DNA of 64,000 bases from Nostoc linckia NIES-25 (GCF_002368035.1 NZ_AP018223.1:83072-147071); one strand, 5' to 3'. Positions 9,701-18,353 are shown, counted from the stretch's first letter. Notes: generated by a model from the letters alone, not told the origin. A program made the numbers and translations.

Positions 9701-10837
9701 GAAGAAGCTTTAGCTCAACTGGCTCAGGGAATGCAGTTTGATATTGCCATTTTAGATATGCAGATGCCAGAAATCGACGGTCTAACCCTGGCTCGGCAAA
9801 TCCGCAAGGAACCTGGCTGTGAAAATCTACCTTTGGTAATGCTGACCCCTTTGGGTAAACTAGAAACTTCCCTCGATTTTGGTGATGTACAGTTTGCTGC
9901 TTCTTTGAGCAAACCAATTAAACAATCTCAACTCTATGATGTTGTTACCCGTGTTTTGGGTAATCGCCCTACTCCAGCCAGTATTTCTCCTTCCCATTGT
10001 CCCCTAGTCGATCGGCATTTGGCATATCGATCGCCACAGCGGATTCTGTTAGCAGAAGATACACTAGTCAATCAGAAAGTTACTCTACTGATGCTACAGA
10101 AAATGAGTTATCAGGCAGATGTAGTAACGAATGGGCTAGAAGTGTTGAAAGCGTTGGAAAAACAGCCTTATGACGTAGTTTTGATGGATGTCCACATGCC
10201 CGAAATGGACGGGTTGGAAACAACTCGGAGAATTTATCAACAATGGGAAGTTGGTTTTCGTCCCTATATCATTGCCATCACTGCCAATGCCATGCGGGGC
10301 GATCGCGAAGCTTGTCTAGCCGTCGGTATGAATGACTATATTAGTAAACCAGTTCATATCGAGGAGTTAGCCCAGGCACTCAGCAAATGTCCACCCCAAA
10401 GAACTAAACAAGATCGAGTAATGTCTTGGGAATTGCAACCACTGGGTAATATACTCCAGGAGAAACAAAACCAGACATTTAATAGTGTTAAGATTGATGC
10501 CAAAACTATCAAATCCTTGCGTAATATCCTTAGAGGAGATAATGCGGCATTTGCAGAACTGATTGAGTGCTATCTGACAGAAACTCCGAAACTGGTGCAA
10601 AATATCAGCACAGCGATCGCAACTCAAGATCCCCAGACTTTATGGAAAACAGCACATCAACTCAAATCCAGCAGCGCCTCTGTGGGAGCGATGGGTCTGG
10701 CGCAACTTTGCAAGCAATTAGAAGCGCAAGGACGGAGCAACAAATTCCAAACCAGCTTAGAGGCGATATCACAACTACACCAAGAATATGAACAAGTTAA
10801 AACTGCTTTACAAAAAGAACTTGCTAAGGAAGGATAA
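6701..10837 (+). CDS. LOV-domain hybrid sensor histidine kinase (PAS-LOV-PAS-GAF-HK-REC-REC-Hpt)
   Basis: A 1378-residue membrane-anchored hybrid kinase. Two hydrophobic segments (about 19-42 and 46-76) precede PAS (about 105-235), a LOV domain (about 236-357), a third PAS (about 360-478), GAF (about 490-660), HisKA with phosphorylatable H692 in MMSHEIRTP, HATPase, two receivers (D1019 and D1163) and a C-terminal Hpt with H1319 in AHQLKSS. The LOV motif GQNCRFLQG carries the photo-adduct cysteine C283; NYRKDG, FWN and FIGIQ supply the other flavin contacts, so blue-light sensing is likely. A heptamer repeat encodes a Pro-rich loop inside the ATPase domain. The GTG start at 6701 is supported by GGAGGG at 6688-6693. 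The stop overlaps the next gene by one base, so the receiver-GGDEF protein is its probable output. Confidence 0.92.
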   Translation: MVKQHQCDWFKAVKFCRKREFLALLLGILFSICVILLWQKLSLLIAGLLTQITMIAGLFVAGLLVTSTVTLSIYFALNIQANKRQITALNQEFAHRIFEQKQIEIALRESENRLRQLLETVRVIPWELDLKTWRFIYVGSQAVDILNYPIAQWYEENFWVNHIHPHDRQKSVRFCQEATARCENHELEYRMLAADGRVIWVRDVVSVVCEAGTPTMLRGFMFDITDLKLVEETLRLRERALAATSNGIVIADARLAHNPVIYVNPAFEEITGYSATDIIGQNCRFLQGTDTEQPALDELRSSIKAGKSCKVVLRNYRKDGMLFWNELSISPIHNENGKLSHFIGIQTDISDRKLAEARLRHQALTFETIHDGAIVTDLTGSIIDWNPAAETMFGYTKAEVLGKTPSILHKAEVAATLSTEVLQTVARQGRWSGEINFIRKDGSQGICETTVAALQDEQGQFVATIGINHDITESKRAKEALQRQLHRTLLLEQITQEIRQSLDTSKIFETAATQIGKAFRVDRCLIHSYIHDPIPRIPLVAEYNVLPGYCSIFNLEVLIANNSHTEQMMAQESAIASPDVYIDPLFQGTELTCRQIGLKSMLSVRTSYQGEPNGAIILHQCSHFRQWTQDEIELLKAVAAQLGIALAQAHLLEQETRQREELTLKNFALERAKRQAEAANLAKSEFLAMMSHEIRTPMNAVIAMTGMLLDTELTPQQQDFVETVRSSGDALLTIINDILDFSKIESGKLELEEQPFDLRACVEQAIYLLAPKAAQKGIELAYLMEPQVPTHIIGDLTRLRQVLMNLLNNAIKFTEKGEVVLSVGLATGDLTQETSSHPPVPNPQSPIPNPQSPVQIQFAIKDTGIGIAPEKLERLFQPFTQADVSMTRRYGGTGLGLVISKRLSQMMGGTLWVESQGFVGGNPGTWKSKKSSSYSSQGSTFYFTIKAQVAAVAEEAEFSALLVELAGKRLLIVDDNLTNRKIVSLQAESWQMQTYAAKSGEEALAQLAQGMQFDIAILDMQMPEIDGLTLARQIRKEPGCENLPLVMLTPLGKLETSLDFGDVQFAASLSKPIKQSQLYDVVTRVLGNRPTPASISPSHCPLVDRHLAYRSPQRILLAEDTLVNQKVTLLMLQKMSYQADVVTNGLEVLKALEKQPYDVVLMDVHMPEMDGLETTRRIYQQWEVGFRPYIIAITANAMRGDREACLAVGMNDYISKPVHIEELAQALSKCPPQRTKQDRVMSWELQPLGNILQEKQNQTFNSVKIDAKTIKSLRNILRGDNAAFAELIECYLTETPKLVQNISTAIATQDPQTLWKTAHQLKSSSASVGAMGLAQLCKQLEAQGRSNKFQTSLEAISQLHQEYEQVKTALQKELAKEG
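9213..9261 (+). repeat. Seven CCCCAAT/CCCCAGT heptamers within a coding sequence
   Basis: Seven tandem heptamers, in frame with the kinase, encode a Pro/Asn/Gln-rich loop (about residues 838-854) between two beta strands of the HATPase domain. The same heptamer type is found between genes at 33884-33938 and, inverted, at about 38512-38560. Confidence 0.85.
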
Positions 10838-11793
10838 TGAAAGCCAACCCTCAAGAAAGCAAATCATTAGTTTTAATCGTTGATGATGAACCATTCATCC
10901 GGATGATTTTACGCAATTTCTTGGAGCGGGAAGCATATCAAATAGTCGAAGCTCGAAATGGTATAGAAGCTTTAACTATATATAACCAAGTTTACCCAGA
11001 CATAGTACTCCTTGATGCCATCATGCCAGATATGGATGGGTTTGAGTGTTGCACTCAATTACAAATTCTCGATCGTAGTAAGTACACTCCGGTATTAATG
11101 ATTACAGGGCTGGAAGATGAAGAGTCAGTTGACCGTGCATTTGAAGTCGGGGCAATGGACTATATTACCAAACCAATTCACTGGCCAGTTTTGCGACAAC
11201 GTGTAAAACGGTTAATTCAACAATCTCAGTTACAACAAAAACTCGAAGCTGTGAATCTGGAATTGCAACGATTAGTTACTATTGATGGATTAACTGAAGT
11301 AGCAAACCGCCGGGGGTTTGAGGAGTATTTTTACCAAGAGTGGCAGCGGATGAAACGGGAACAACAGCCACTATCTTTGATTCTTTGCGATGTTGATTTT
11401 TTCAAATCATACAACGATACTTATGGTCATCGAGCAGGCGATCGCTGTCTCATCAAAATTGCTCAGGCCATCAAAGATATTGTCAAACGTCCTGGAGATT
11501 TAGTTGCTCGTTATGGTGGCGAAGAATTTGCTGTAATTCTACCTAGCACAGATACCCAAGGGACGACTCATGTTGCGGAAAAAATTTGCGATGCTGTCCG
11601 CCAATTGGCAATTCCTCATCAGAATTCAGAAGTTAGTCATTATGTGACCATGAGTGCTGGGTTTACCACAGTAATTCCTCAAATAAATTCTGACTTGGAA
11701 GAAATGATTGCCGCAGCAGACCGCGCATTATATCAAGCAAAAACAGCAGGACGCGATCGCTTTGTGCAAAATATCCCAGCTATTAAAAAGTAA
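10837..11793 (+). CDS. Response regulator diguanylate cyclase (REC-GGDEF)
   Basis: 318 residues: receiver (about 10-130) with phospho-acceptor D60 in VLLDAIMPDMDG and the acidic pocket DDE, then a GGDEF domain (about 150-315). The active-site motif is GGEEF at 227-231, a functional variant that supports synthesis of c-di-GMP from two GTP. An inhibitory I-site RPGD lies at 218-221, five residues ahead, so product feedback is expected. The ATG shares a base with the stop of the LOV kinase, and AAGGAAGGA lies just upstream, so the two are co-translated. This makes it the likely phosphotransfer target of the kinase's Hpt domain. Confidence 0.93.
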   Translation: MKANPQESKSLVLIVDDEPFIRMILRNFLEREAYQIVEARNGIEALTIYNQVYPDIVLLDAIMPDMDGFECCTQLQILDRSKYTPVLMITGLEDEESVDRAFEVGAMDYITKPIHWPVLRQRVKRLIQQSQLQQKLEAVNLELQRLVTIDGLTEVANRRGFEEYFYQEWQRMKREQQPLSLILCDVDFFKSYNDTYGHRAGDRCLIKIAQAIKDIVKRPGDLVARYGGEEFAVILPSTDTQGTTHVAEKICDAVRQLAIPHQNSEVSHYVTMSAGFTTVIPQINSDLEEMIAAADRALYQAKTAGRDRFVQNIPAIKK

Positions 11794-11826
11794 ACTACCC
11801 CCACAAAACGCGGGGATGATTGTTGG

Positions 11827-12016
11827 TAGGACTTACGCATTGACAAGAAATACAAAATATGAATAATTAAAAAACCACATTTGTTGTAGGGGCACAGCAG
11901 TGCTGTGCGCTTACACCGAGGGTCTATTTACGATCGAATAATCATTAATAAAAGCCTGAAACGACCTATGCATGTAAATTCACATCATGATTAATTTGTA
12001 CAGTGCGTAAGTCCTA
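11827..12016. mobile_element. 190-bp MITE-like element with 5-bp target duplication
   Basis: TAGGACTTACGCATTG at the left end is inverted at the right end with one mismatch (CAGTGCGTAAGTCCTA, 12001-12016). GTTGG immediately flanks both ends (11822-11826 and 12017-12021), as expected for a target-site duplication. The interior has a degenerate GTAGGGGCACAG palindrome and no gene. TGCGTAAGTCCTA termini recur at 12256, 30247, 45291 and 47592. Confidence 0.65.
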
Positions 12017-12086
12017 GTTGGTGCAAATCCAAAATTATCTCACCGAACTTCTTCGCTGCGGAAGCCCCTGGCTTTAAGGAGTCTCG

Positions 12087-12248
12087 ATGATTGCAGTACC
12101 ACCAGCCTACACAAGTCAAACCTGCCATCAATGTTTGCACATTGGGTTGAGGTCGGTTGAAGAAGGCAGAAGGCAGGAGGCAGAGGGTAGAAGGTTCTTT
12201 TCTCCAAGGGGATTCAAACCCCTCCTGAAAAGAAACCACCTTTCTTGA
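12087..12248 (+). pseudogene. Relic of an IS200/IS605-type TnpB (OrfB) C-terminal region
   Basis: A 53-codon frame reads VPPAYTSQTCHQCLHIG, which matches the start of the TnpB zinc ribbon, a CxxC-containing motif of this transposon-associated nuclease family. The second zinc knuckle and the rest of the protein are missing: the frame runs into a GGCAGAA-type repeat and stops. No upstream part of the gene is present. This is a fragment, not a functional gene. Confidence 0.5.
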
Positions 12249-12458
12249 GGCTTGAGTGCGTAAGTCCTAAACACTTAATTTTACTTTTAGATTTTAATTT
12301 GCTGAAATTATTAACTTTGGTGTCAAAAGATAAAGTAAGATTCACATCTATAACAGTCCCCGTATAATTCCATAAATCAGGCTCAAAAATTGTTCAGTGC
12401 GATGATTAATAAATATACTTTTAAAATATTGTTAAAAAACAAATTATACAATCCTGTG

Positions 12459-12508
12459 GGGTGGGCATCTTGCCCGCCCGCAATCATGGGCGGGCAAGAT
12501 GCCCACCC
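12459..12508. repeat. Palindromic GGGTGGGCATCTTGCCC repeat at the start of the TpsB gene
   Basis: Two 21-bp arms (12459-12479 and 12488-12508) are perfectly inverted around an 8-base loop. The repeat lies in an open frame that joins the TpsB coding region, so it is either in the leader or in the coding N-terminus depending on the true start. Confidence 0.8.
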
Positions 12509-12557
12509 TACAAGAAATAATTGGACATTTTCTGATTGGCAAGTTCCTAATATTCTA

Positions 12558-14333
12558 ATGTTCTGGTTATTACCAGTGAGTGTGTTTGTATCTCTGTGTA
12601 GCCTTCCTTCTACACCCCTAAAAGCTCAGACTGTTGATACCACACGGCTACCAAATAACAATTCGATCTTGTCGCAACAAATCCCACCACCACCACCGCC
12701 ACAGGATGTCCAACCACCTGCGCCTTCTCCGCTTCCCTCACCAGAAGTACCACAGCCACTTCCCCCACCAGCAGAACTATTTCCGTCCTCTCCCCCGGCT
12801 CCCACACCTGAGCAACCAGTTCTTAACAAATCTCCTCAAACTATTGTCGTTGAACGGTTTGAAGTTATTGGCAGCACAGTTTTCACTCCCCAACAGTTAG
12901 CCGAAGCTACTGCTGAATTTACTAAACGACCGATTTCCCTCACCGAAGTCTATCAGGCACGCTCAAAAATTACTGAGCTATACGTCAAAAATGGTTACAT
13001 TACCTCCGGTGCCTATATCCCACCTCAAACAATCCAATCCGGTGTCATAAAAATTCAGGTCGTTGAAGGTAAATTAGAAGACATTCAAATAACTGGTACT
13101 AGGCGGTTGAACCGCAACTATATCCGCAGCCGACTAGCAATAGCTACATCGCCTCCTCTAAATCGGCAGCGTTTATTGGAAGCATTACAACTTTTGCAAC
13201 TTAATCCTTTGATTGAAAACCTGTCTGCGGAACTTTCAGCGGGGTCGCGCACCGGTGTGAGTTTGTTAGAAGTCAAAATTAACGAGGCAAAAACCTTTAG
13301 TAGCCAAATAGCTCTAGATAATGGGCGATCGCCTAGTGTAGGTAGTTTCCGACGCCGATTACAATTGAACGAAGCCAACTTATTGGGATTGGGAGATAGT
13401 CTAGGTATAGCTTACACTAATACCGATGGTAGTAACTCCTTTGACGCCAGCTACACCTTACCACTCAATCCCCGCAACGGTACCCTTGCCTTCAACTATG
13501 GCATCACGTCGAGCAGTGTCATTGAACCTCCTTTCAAGATTTTAGATATCGAATCAGATTCTCGTTATTACGAACTGACATTTCGCCAGCCAATACTTCA
13601 AACTCCCACACGAGAATTGGCCATTGGGTTAACAGCTTCCCGACGGGAAAGCGATATTTCGTCCTTATTACAGAGAGAAGGGATACCTGCATCTGAAATT
13701 TCACCTGGAGCTGACGAACAAGGACGCACTAGAGTATCTGCATTACGATTTTTTCAAGAATGGACTTCTCGCAACAGCCGTGAAGTTATCGCCCTCCGCT
13801 CTCAATTCAACTTGGGCATTGGTGCCTTGGATGCCACGATAAATGAAAATCCTCCCGATAGCCGTTTTTTTTCTTGGCAAGGACAAGCCCAGTGGGCCCG
13901 CCTTTTAGCTCCCGAAACCCTACTATTACTGCGTTTAAATACACAATTAGCATCCAGAAGACTTTTGCCCATAGAACAATTTGGGTTGGGCGGACTAGAT
14001 AGCATTCGAGGCTATCGTCAGGATTATTTGTTAACAGATAATGGCACTTTTGTTTCAGCTGAAGTTCAAATACCAATTCTACGTTTATCGCAGATAGATA
14101 GTACTTTGCAGGTCGTCCCCTTTGTTGATTTTGGTGTTGGTTGGAACAGTTCTGGTAGAGAGAATCCCGACCCTAATACCCTAGCTGCTGTTGGTTTGGG
14201 GTTGCGTTGGTCACAGGGCAATCGCTTCACTGTTCGTCTTGACTGGGGAATTCCTTTAGTATCTGTTGAATCGGGCGATCGCACATTACAAGAAAACGGT
14301 TTGTATTTTAGCTTATTCTATAATCCTTTTTAA
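12558..14333 (+). CDS. ShlB/FhaC/HecB-family (TpsB) outer-membrane transporter
   Basis: About 591 residues from the ATG at 12558, which opens a signal peptide (MFWLLPVSVFVSL..., cleavage after LKAQ). The frame continues upstream to an ATG at 12402; that longer form would translate a palindromic repeat. Then come a Pro-rich linker (PPPPPP, PSPLPSPEVP), a POTRA_2 domain beginning at IVVERFEVIGSTVF and a second POTRA, and a 16-strand beta-barrel of the ShlB class ending in aromatic FSLFYNPF. Such proteins export one TpsA exoprotein through the outer membrane. No TpsA with a hemagglutinin secretion domain is in the window. The palindrome at 12459 sits in its leader. Confidence 0.88.
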   Translation: MFWLLPVSVFVSLCSLPSTPLKAQTVDTTRLPNNNSILSQQIPPPPPPQDVQPPAPSPLPSPEVPQPLPPPAELFPSSPPAPTPEQPVLNKSPQTIVVERFEVIGSTVFTPQQLAEATAEFTKRPISLTEVYQARSKITELYVKNGYITSGAYIPPQTIQSGVIKIQVVEGKLEDIQITGTRRLNRNYIRSRLAIATSPPLNRQRLLEALQLLQLNPLIENLSAELSAGSRTGVSLLEVKINEAKTFSSQIALDNGRSPSVGSFRRRLQLNEANLLGLGDSLGIAYTNTDGSNSFDASYTLPLNPRNGTLAFNYGITSSSVIEPPFKILDIESDSRYYELTFRQPILQTPTRELAIGLTASRRESDISSLLQREGIPASEISPGADEQGRTRVSALRFFQEWTSRNSREVIALRSQFNLGIGALDATINENPPDSRFFSWQGQAQWARLLAPETLLLLRLNTQLASRRLLPIEQFGLGGLDSIRGYRQDYLLTDNGTFVSAEVQIPILRLSQIDSTLQVVPFVDFGVGWNSSGRENPDPNTLAAVGLGLRWSQGNRFTVRLDWGIPLVSVESGDRTLQENGLYFSLFYNPF

Positions 14334-15289
14334 TTCTGCCCAAGTTGACAATTAGAGTTTTTCAAAAAGTGATAGGGTTAGGAGAACAGGGAAAAGGGGA
14401 AAGGTTTGGTATTTTCCCTTTCCCCTTTAACCTTTTCCCACAAGAGTGCAAAAAGCAATTGATTGCAAGAGGTCTAATATCTTTCCTGTATTCTGACTCG
14501 TGAATTCTGTTTGATAAAGATTTGTTACTTTCTGAAAAGTCGTTTTGTATCTTTGGAACAGTTTGTCGAAGAAATGCCTGTAGTAGGCCATACTTGTCGG
14601 TTAAGGGGAAAAGGGGAAGGGGAAAGGGGAAAGGGGAAAGAAAAAACCTTTACCCTTTAACCTTTTCCCAAAACCCAATTCCGAGTTAAAAATGCACAAA
14701 GCGAGCAGTATTGCTGTAGTAGGGATTTGATAGGACTGCTGTCAACAAACTCAGCACAACTTCAAAAGGCTTCTTTCCTGTTAAGGGTTCACCTTTCTCT
14801 GTTCCCTCCCTACACAAATAATTTTAGAAAGTAAACCGGATTCCTATATTTGGAATTTATCATGCTGACGCAGCAATAAACGATAGTTACATACTCTGTG
14901 GAGTTTCCGTAATTTAAATATCACTTTAAAAATAAAAATCCGCAAATCTACCAAGTTTTCAATTCTGTGTTTTCTTTTATTTTGGGTATCCTAAAAAAGG
15001 AAAGGTTAGATGGTATAGATGGAGGAATAAAGCTGATAAATTATGCATAACTTGAGAAAACAGCTAGGACTTATATGGCAAAAACTGGTTAAAGAATTAA
15101 CCATCTCATTGCAGGAGGTAAATTCTCAAGATAAAAGTCGGTTTGGCTTATTATATAAATTTTTTAATCTATAGATAGTAATAAATTTAATTGAGTAAAA
15201 TTCCCCAAAGTAGAGCTTAAAAAGCCGAACTTATGGGAGAAATATTTTTCAGACTAAAACCCAAAAATATGAAAATTTGAGGAAGAATC
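14334..15289. other. Long low-complexity spacer
   Basis: It contains GGGGAAAAGGGGAAA-type polypurine tracts (about 14381-14405 and 14602-14642) facing complementary pyrimidine tracts (14412-14440 and 14652-14671), which could form imperfect hairpins. The rest is AT-rich. No strong gene; one weak 43-codon frame is listed separately. Confidence 0.6.
15043..15174 (+). CDS. Possible 43-residue small protein
   Basis: An ATG-initiated frame with a balanced, basic amphipathic composition (Leu/Lys-rich helix, then SRFGLLYKF). The nearest purine-rich stretch, GGAGG at 15021-15025, is too far (17 bases) to be a normal ribosome-binding site. It could be a spurious frame; nothing further supports it. 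Confidence 0.2.
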   Translation: MHNLRKQLGLIWQKLVKELTISLQEVNSQDKSRFGLLYKFFNL

Positions 15290-17926
15290 ATGCTAGGAAA
15301 TGAGCGGGAAAAAATACGCCATCTATTGGTCATCCAAGACCTACAAGGGCGGCGAACTGTCCCTTTAAGAGAGGCTACTTATTCTCTAGGGCGGCATTCC
15401 GCGAATAACATTGTCCTAGCTTCCCGGTCAGTATCAATGCAACATGCAATTCTATTGCGGGTAACTGTACCAGAAACTGACCAATATGGCTTTCAGATTA
15501 TTGATGGAAACTATAAGGGAAAAGGAAGTACCAATGGCTTATTTGTAAATGGCGATCGCTGCTTCTCTCACAACCTCAAACATGGAGATGTCATTGCCTT
15601 TGGGGGCAATCAAGCTCAAGCTAAATATTATGCTGTTTCCAATCTCTCAGAACAAGCATTTTCAGAATCTTCTGAAGTTGAAGATTTATCTGATTTTTTA
15701 TCAGAGCAAGCCGATCCTGCCAATCCTTTTCAAACCCTAGCCGTCGATCCTACCTTTGAAGCAGCGACTGAAGCTGCTCTTGCTCGCCTAGCCTCCTTCC
15801 CCGAACTAATTCCCAATCCAATTATCGAGATGGATTTGGAGGGAAGAGTAACTTATCTCAATCCAGCCGCAACTTTCAAGTTTCCCAAAATCAGGGAAAC
15901 TGGGATGCAACACCCAATTTTAAAAGGACTTTTGAGTGCAGCTAACAGTTTAGAAAAAAATTCATTTATGCGGGAGGTGGAAGTAGGTACAGAAGTTTTT
16001 GAACAATCGGTTCTCTACCTCCCTGAGAGCGATTTAATTAGAACTTTTATTGCCAGGGATATTACAGAGCAAAAACAAGCGACAGCTGAACTACGCCAGC
16101 GCGATCGCTTGCTCCAAGCGGTTGCAGAAGCCGCTAATTATTTGCTGGGCGAAATGAACTACGAAACAGGCATTGACAAAGCTCTAGCTGTTTTGGGCGA
16201 AGCCGCCAAGGTCGATCGCGCTTATCTTTTTCAAAATCATCCCCATCCAGCCACAGGACAAATAGCAGTCAGTCTGCGGTTTGAATGGACACACTCTTTT
16301 ATTGAAAATACTTACGAAGATTGGCAAAATCAGCCTTATGAAGCTTCTGGATTAACCCGTTGGTATAATGTTCTCTCTACTGGGCAGTCAATTAGCGGAC
16401 TCACCCGAACATTCCCCGTTGCCGAACAAGAATTGTTGATTCGAGACAGTATTCAATCTCTACTTCTAGTGCCTCTGCGGTTAGACAACGAGTTTTGGGG
16501 TTACCTTGGTTTGGCAGACTGCACCTATGAGCGTCATTGGTCGAGGCACGAAGAATCTGCCCTCTTGACAATGGCTGCCAGTATTATCGGTGCGCGGCAA
16601 CGTCAGCAAGTAGAAGAACAGATTCGCTATCAAGCCCTCCATGATATGCTCACAGGCTTACCCAATCGTCTACTATTTGACGAGATGCTAAGCAAAGCCC
16701 TGCCTAACGCAACTCGTAACGGGGAAAGTTTAGCCGCGATCTTTCTCGACTTGGATCGCTTCAAAACGATTAATGATACTCTTGGGCATACACTAGGAGA
16801 CAAATTACTACAAAAGGTCGCCCAAAGATTAAAAGATTCACTGAGAAAGGGAGACACCGTAGCTCGTTGGGGAGGCGATGAATTCACCATTTTACTGCCG
16901 CGAGTGAGTAGTATCGAAGAGGTAACCCAAGTAGCCGAGAGAATTTTACAAACCTTAGAAGATGCCTTTTTTCTCCAAGACCACGAACTTTACATCAGTG
17001 CCAGTCTTGGTATTGCTTTGCTCGACAACAACAGTCCTGACGCCGAAACACTAATCCAGCACGCAGATACAGCTTTGTATCATGCTAAAGACAAAGGACG
17101 AAATAATTACCAATTCTACAGCGCTTCCCTGAGCGCCAAAAATCCCGAACTCCTGACTTTAGAGAAAAGCCTGCGTTATGCCCTAGAACGCAAAGAATTT
17201 TCTTTGTACTATCAACCTCGTGTGAACATTGCCACAGGGGAAATTACTGGAATGGAGGCTTTGTTGCGTTGGCATCACCCAGAGATGGGATTGGTTGCGC
17301 CCAGTGTTTTCATTCCCCTGGCAGAACAAAGCGGATTAATTGTCCCCATCGGCGAATGGGCGCTGCGAACAGCCTGTAGGCAAAATAAAGCTTGGCAAGA
17401 TGCAGGATTACCACCCCTGATGATGGCGGTTAATCTTTCTCTCAAACAGTTTCGTCAACCTAAATTAGCAGAAACTGTAGCTAAAATTCTCGAACAAACG
17501 GGGCTAGAAGCTCGCTTTTTAGAGTTAGAAATTACTGAAAGCACAGCCATTGAAGATTTAGACTTCACCCGCACCGTATTAGAAGATTTACAGCAAATGG
17601 GCGTTCACATCTCCATTGATGATTTTGGTACTGGTCATTCTTCACTCTCCCGCCTACAGCTTTTGCCACTCCACAATTTAAAAATCGATAAGTCTTTTGT
17701 CCAAGATTTGACGCGTGATGTCAAAGTTGCTCATATTATCAAGGCCATAGTTACCTTGGGGCGGAGTTTGGGGTTGAGGCTGACAGCCGAAGGGGTAGAA
17801 AACGAAGAAGAATTGGAGTTTTTAAAGTCTATCAATTGCGAAGATGTACAAGGTTTTCTATTCTACCGCCCACTTTCTGCCCAGAAGGCAACAGAAGTCC
17901 TTGAAAGTAAGCGACCAAGAGTCTAG
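15290..17926 (+). CDS. FHA-PAS-GAF-GGDEF-EAL c-di-GMP turnover protein
   Basis: 878 residues. An N-terminal FHA domain (about 10-115; SLGRHSANNI, STNGLFVNG) would bind a phosphothreonine partner. Then PAS (about 165-265), GAF (about 272-440), GGDEF and EAL. The cyclase site is intact GGDEF (528-532) with I-site RKGD (519-522). The phosphodiesterase site keeps E656 of EALLRW, the Asn of MAVNLS, LEITES, DDFGTG, LKIDKSF and AEGVEN, so both halves look active; which dominates cannot be read from sequence. GAGGAAG (15279-15285) is placed well for the ATG. It stands alone, with long spacers on both sides. Confidence 0.93.
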   Translation: MLGNEREKIRHLLVIQDLQGRRTVPLREATYSLGRHSANNIVLASRSVSMQHAILLRVTVPETDQYGFQIIDGNYKGKGSTNGLFVNGDRCFSHNLKHGDVIAFGGNQAQAKYYAVSNLSEQAFSESSEVEDLSDFLSEQADPANPFQTLAVDPTFEAATEAALARLASFPELIPNPIIEMDLEGRVTYLNPAATFKFPKIRETGMQHPILKGLLSAANSLEKNSFMREVEVGTEVFEQSVLYLPESDLIRTFIARDITEQKQATAELRQRDRLLQAVAEAANYLLGEMNYETGIDKALAVLGEAAKVDRAYLFQNHPHPATGQIAVSLRFEWTHSFIENTYEDWQNQPYEASGLTRWYNVLSTGQSISGLTRTFPVAEQELLIRDSIQSLLLVPLRLDNEFWGYLGLADCTYERHWSRHEESALLTMAASIIGARQRQQVEEQIRYQALHDMLTGLPNRLLFDEMLSKALPNATRNGESLAAIFLDLDRFKTINDTLGHTLGDKLLQKVAQRLKDSLRKGDTVARWGGDEFTILLPRVSSIEEVTQVAERILQTLEDAFFLQDHELYISASLGIALLDNNSPDAETLIQHADTALYHAKDKGRNNYQFYSASLSAKNPELLTLEKSLRYALERKEFSLYYQPRVNIATGEITGMEALLRWHHPEMGLVAPSVFIPLAEQSGLIVPIGEWALRTACRQNKAWQDAGLPPLMMAVNLSLKQFRQPKLAETVAKILEQTGLEARFLELEITESTAIEDLDFTRTVLEDLQQMGVHISIDDFGTGHSSLSRLQLLPLHNLKIDKSFVQDLTRDVKVAHIIKAIVTLGRSLGLRLTAEGVENEEELEFLKSINCEDVQGFLFYRPLSAQKATEVLESKRPRV

Positions 17927-18353
17927 GACTAGTAAACGCCAATCTCCGGTGGCCTTACTCATCCGTCTTCTGCTGTGCAGCAAATCTCGCTCCAGAAGGG
18001 ATGCCCCATACCCATCAATAGTTCTTGGTTGACCTACTTATCAAGTTCGGATGATTAGTTATGATTGCAGTCCTCGCGTTACCCCTCCCCAACCCTCCCC
18101 TTAGCAAGGGGAGGGTGCCGTAAGGCGGGTGGGGTGTTTCAGAATTTATAAGTAATTAAGCGAACTTGATATTAAAGGGAAAGAAAAAACCTTTTCTGTT
18201 TATGCCAAACCCAATTCTGAGTTAAAAATGCTTAACCAAGAAATATTGCGATACCCAATCCCTATTTTTCCTGCTAGCGAACTATTGACTTCCAGTAATT
18301 ATATTGAGAGACTAATAGTTAGTTTTTCTAATTAATTAGGTGCATCGAAAATT
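17927..18353. other. Spacer before the efflux operon
   Basis: Holds a MITE-like element (18039-18171), then AT-rich DNA. A TTGACT at 18285-18290 and a 7-bp inverted pair AACTATT/AATAGTT (18280-18286 / 18314-18320) are possible parts of a promoter/operator for the MarR-linked operon, but neither is convincing. Confidence 0.5.
18039..18171. mobile_element. MITE-like element with 11-bp perfect terminal inverted repeats
   Basis: TATCAAGTTCG (18039-18049) is inverted exactly at 18161-18171; similarity extends inward with mismatches (ATTA, TTAT). The interior carries the CCCTCCCC/GGGGAGGG hairpin seen in the element at 6197-6389. No coding capacity and no clear target duplication. Confidence 0.5.

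Noticed and set aside
12206..12234. A tRNA T-arm-like AGGGGATTCAAACCCCT
   Set aside because: The loop does not begin with TTC and there is no acceptor or anticodon stem around it.
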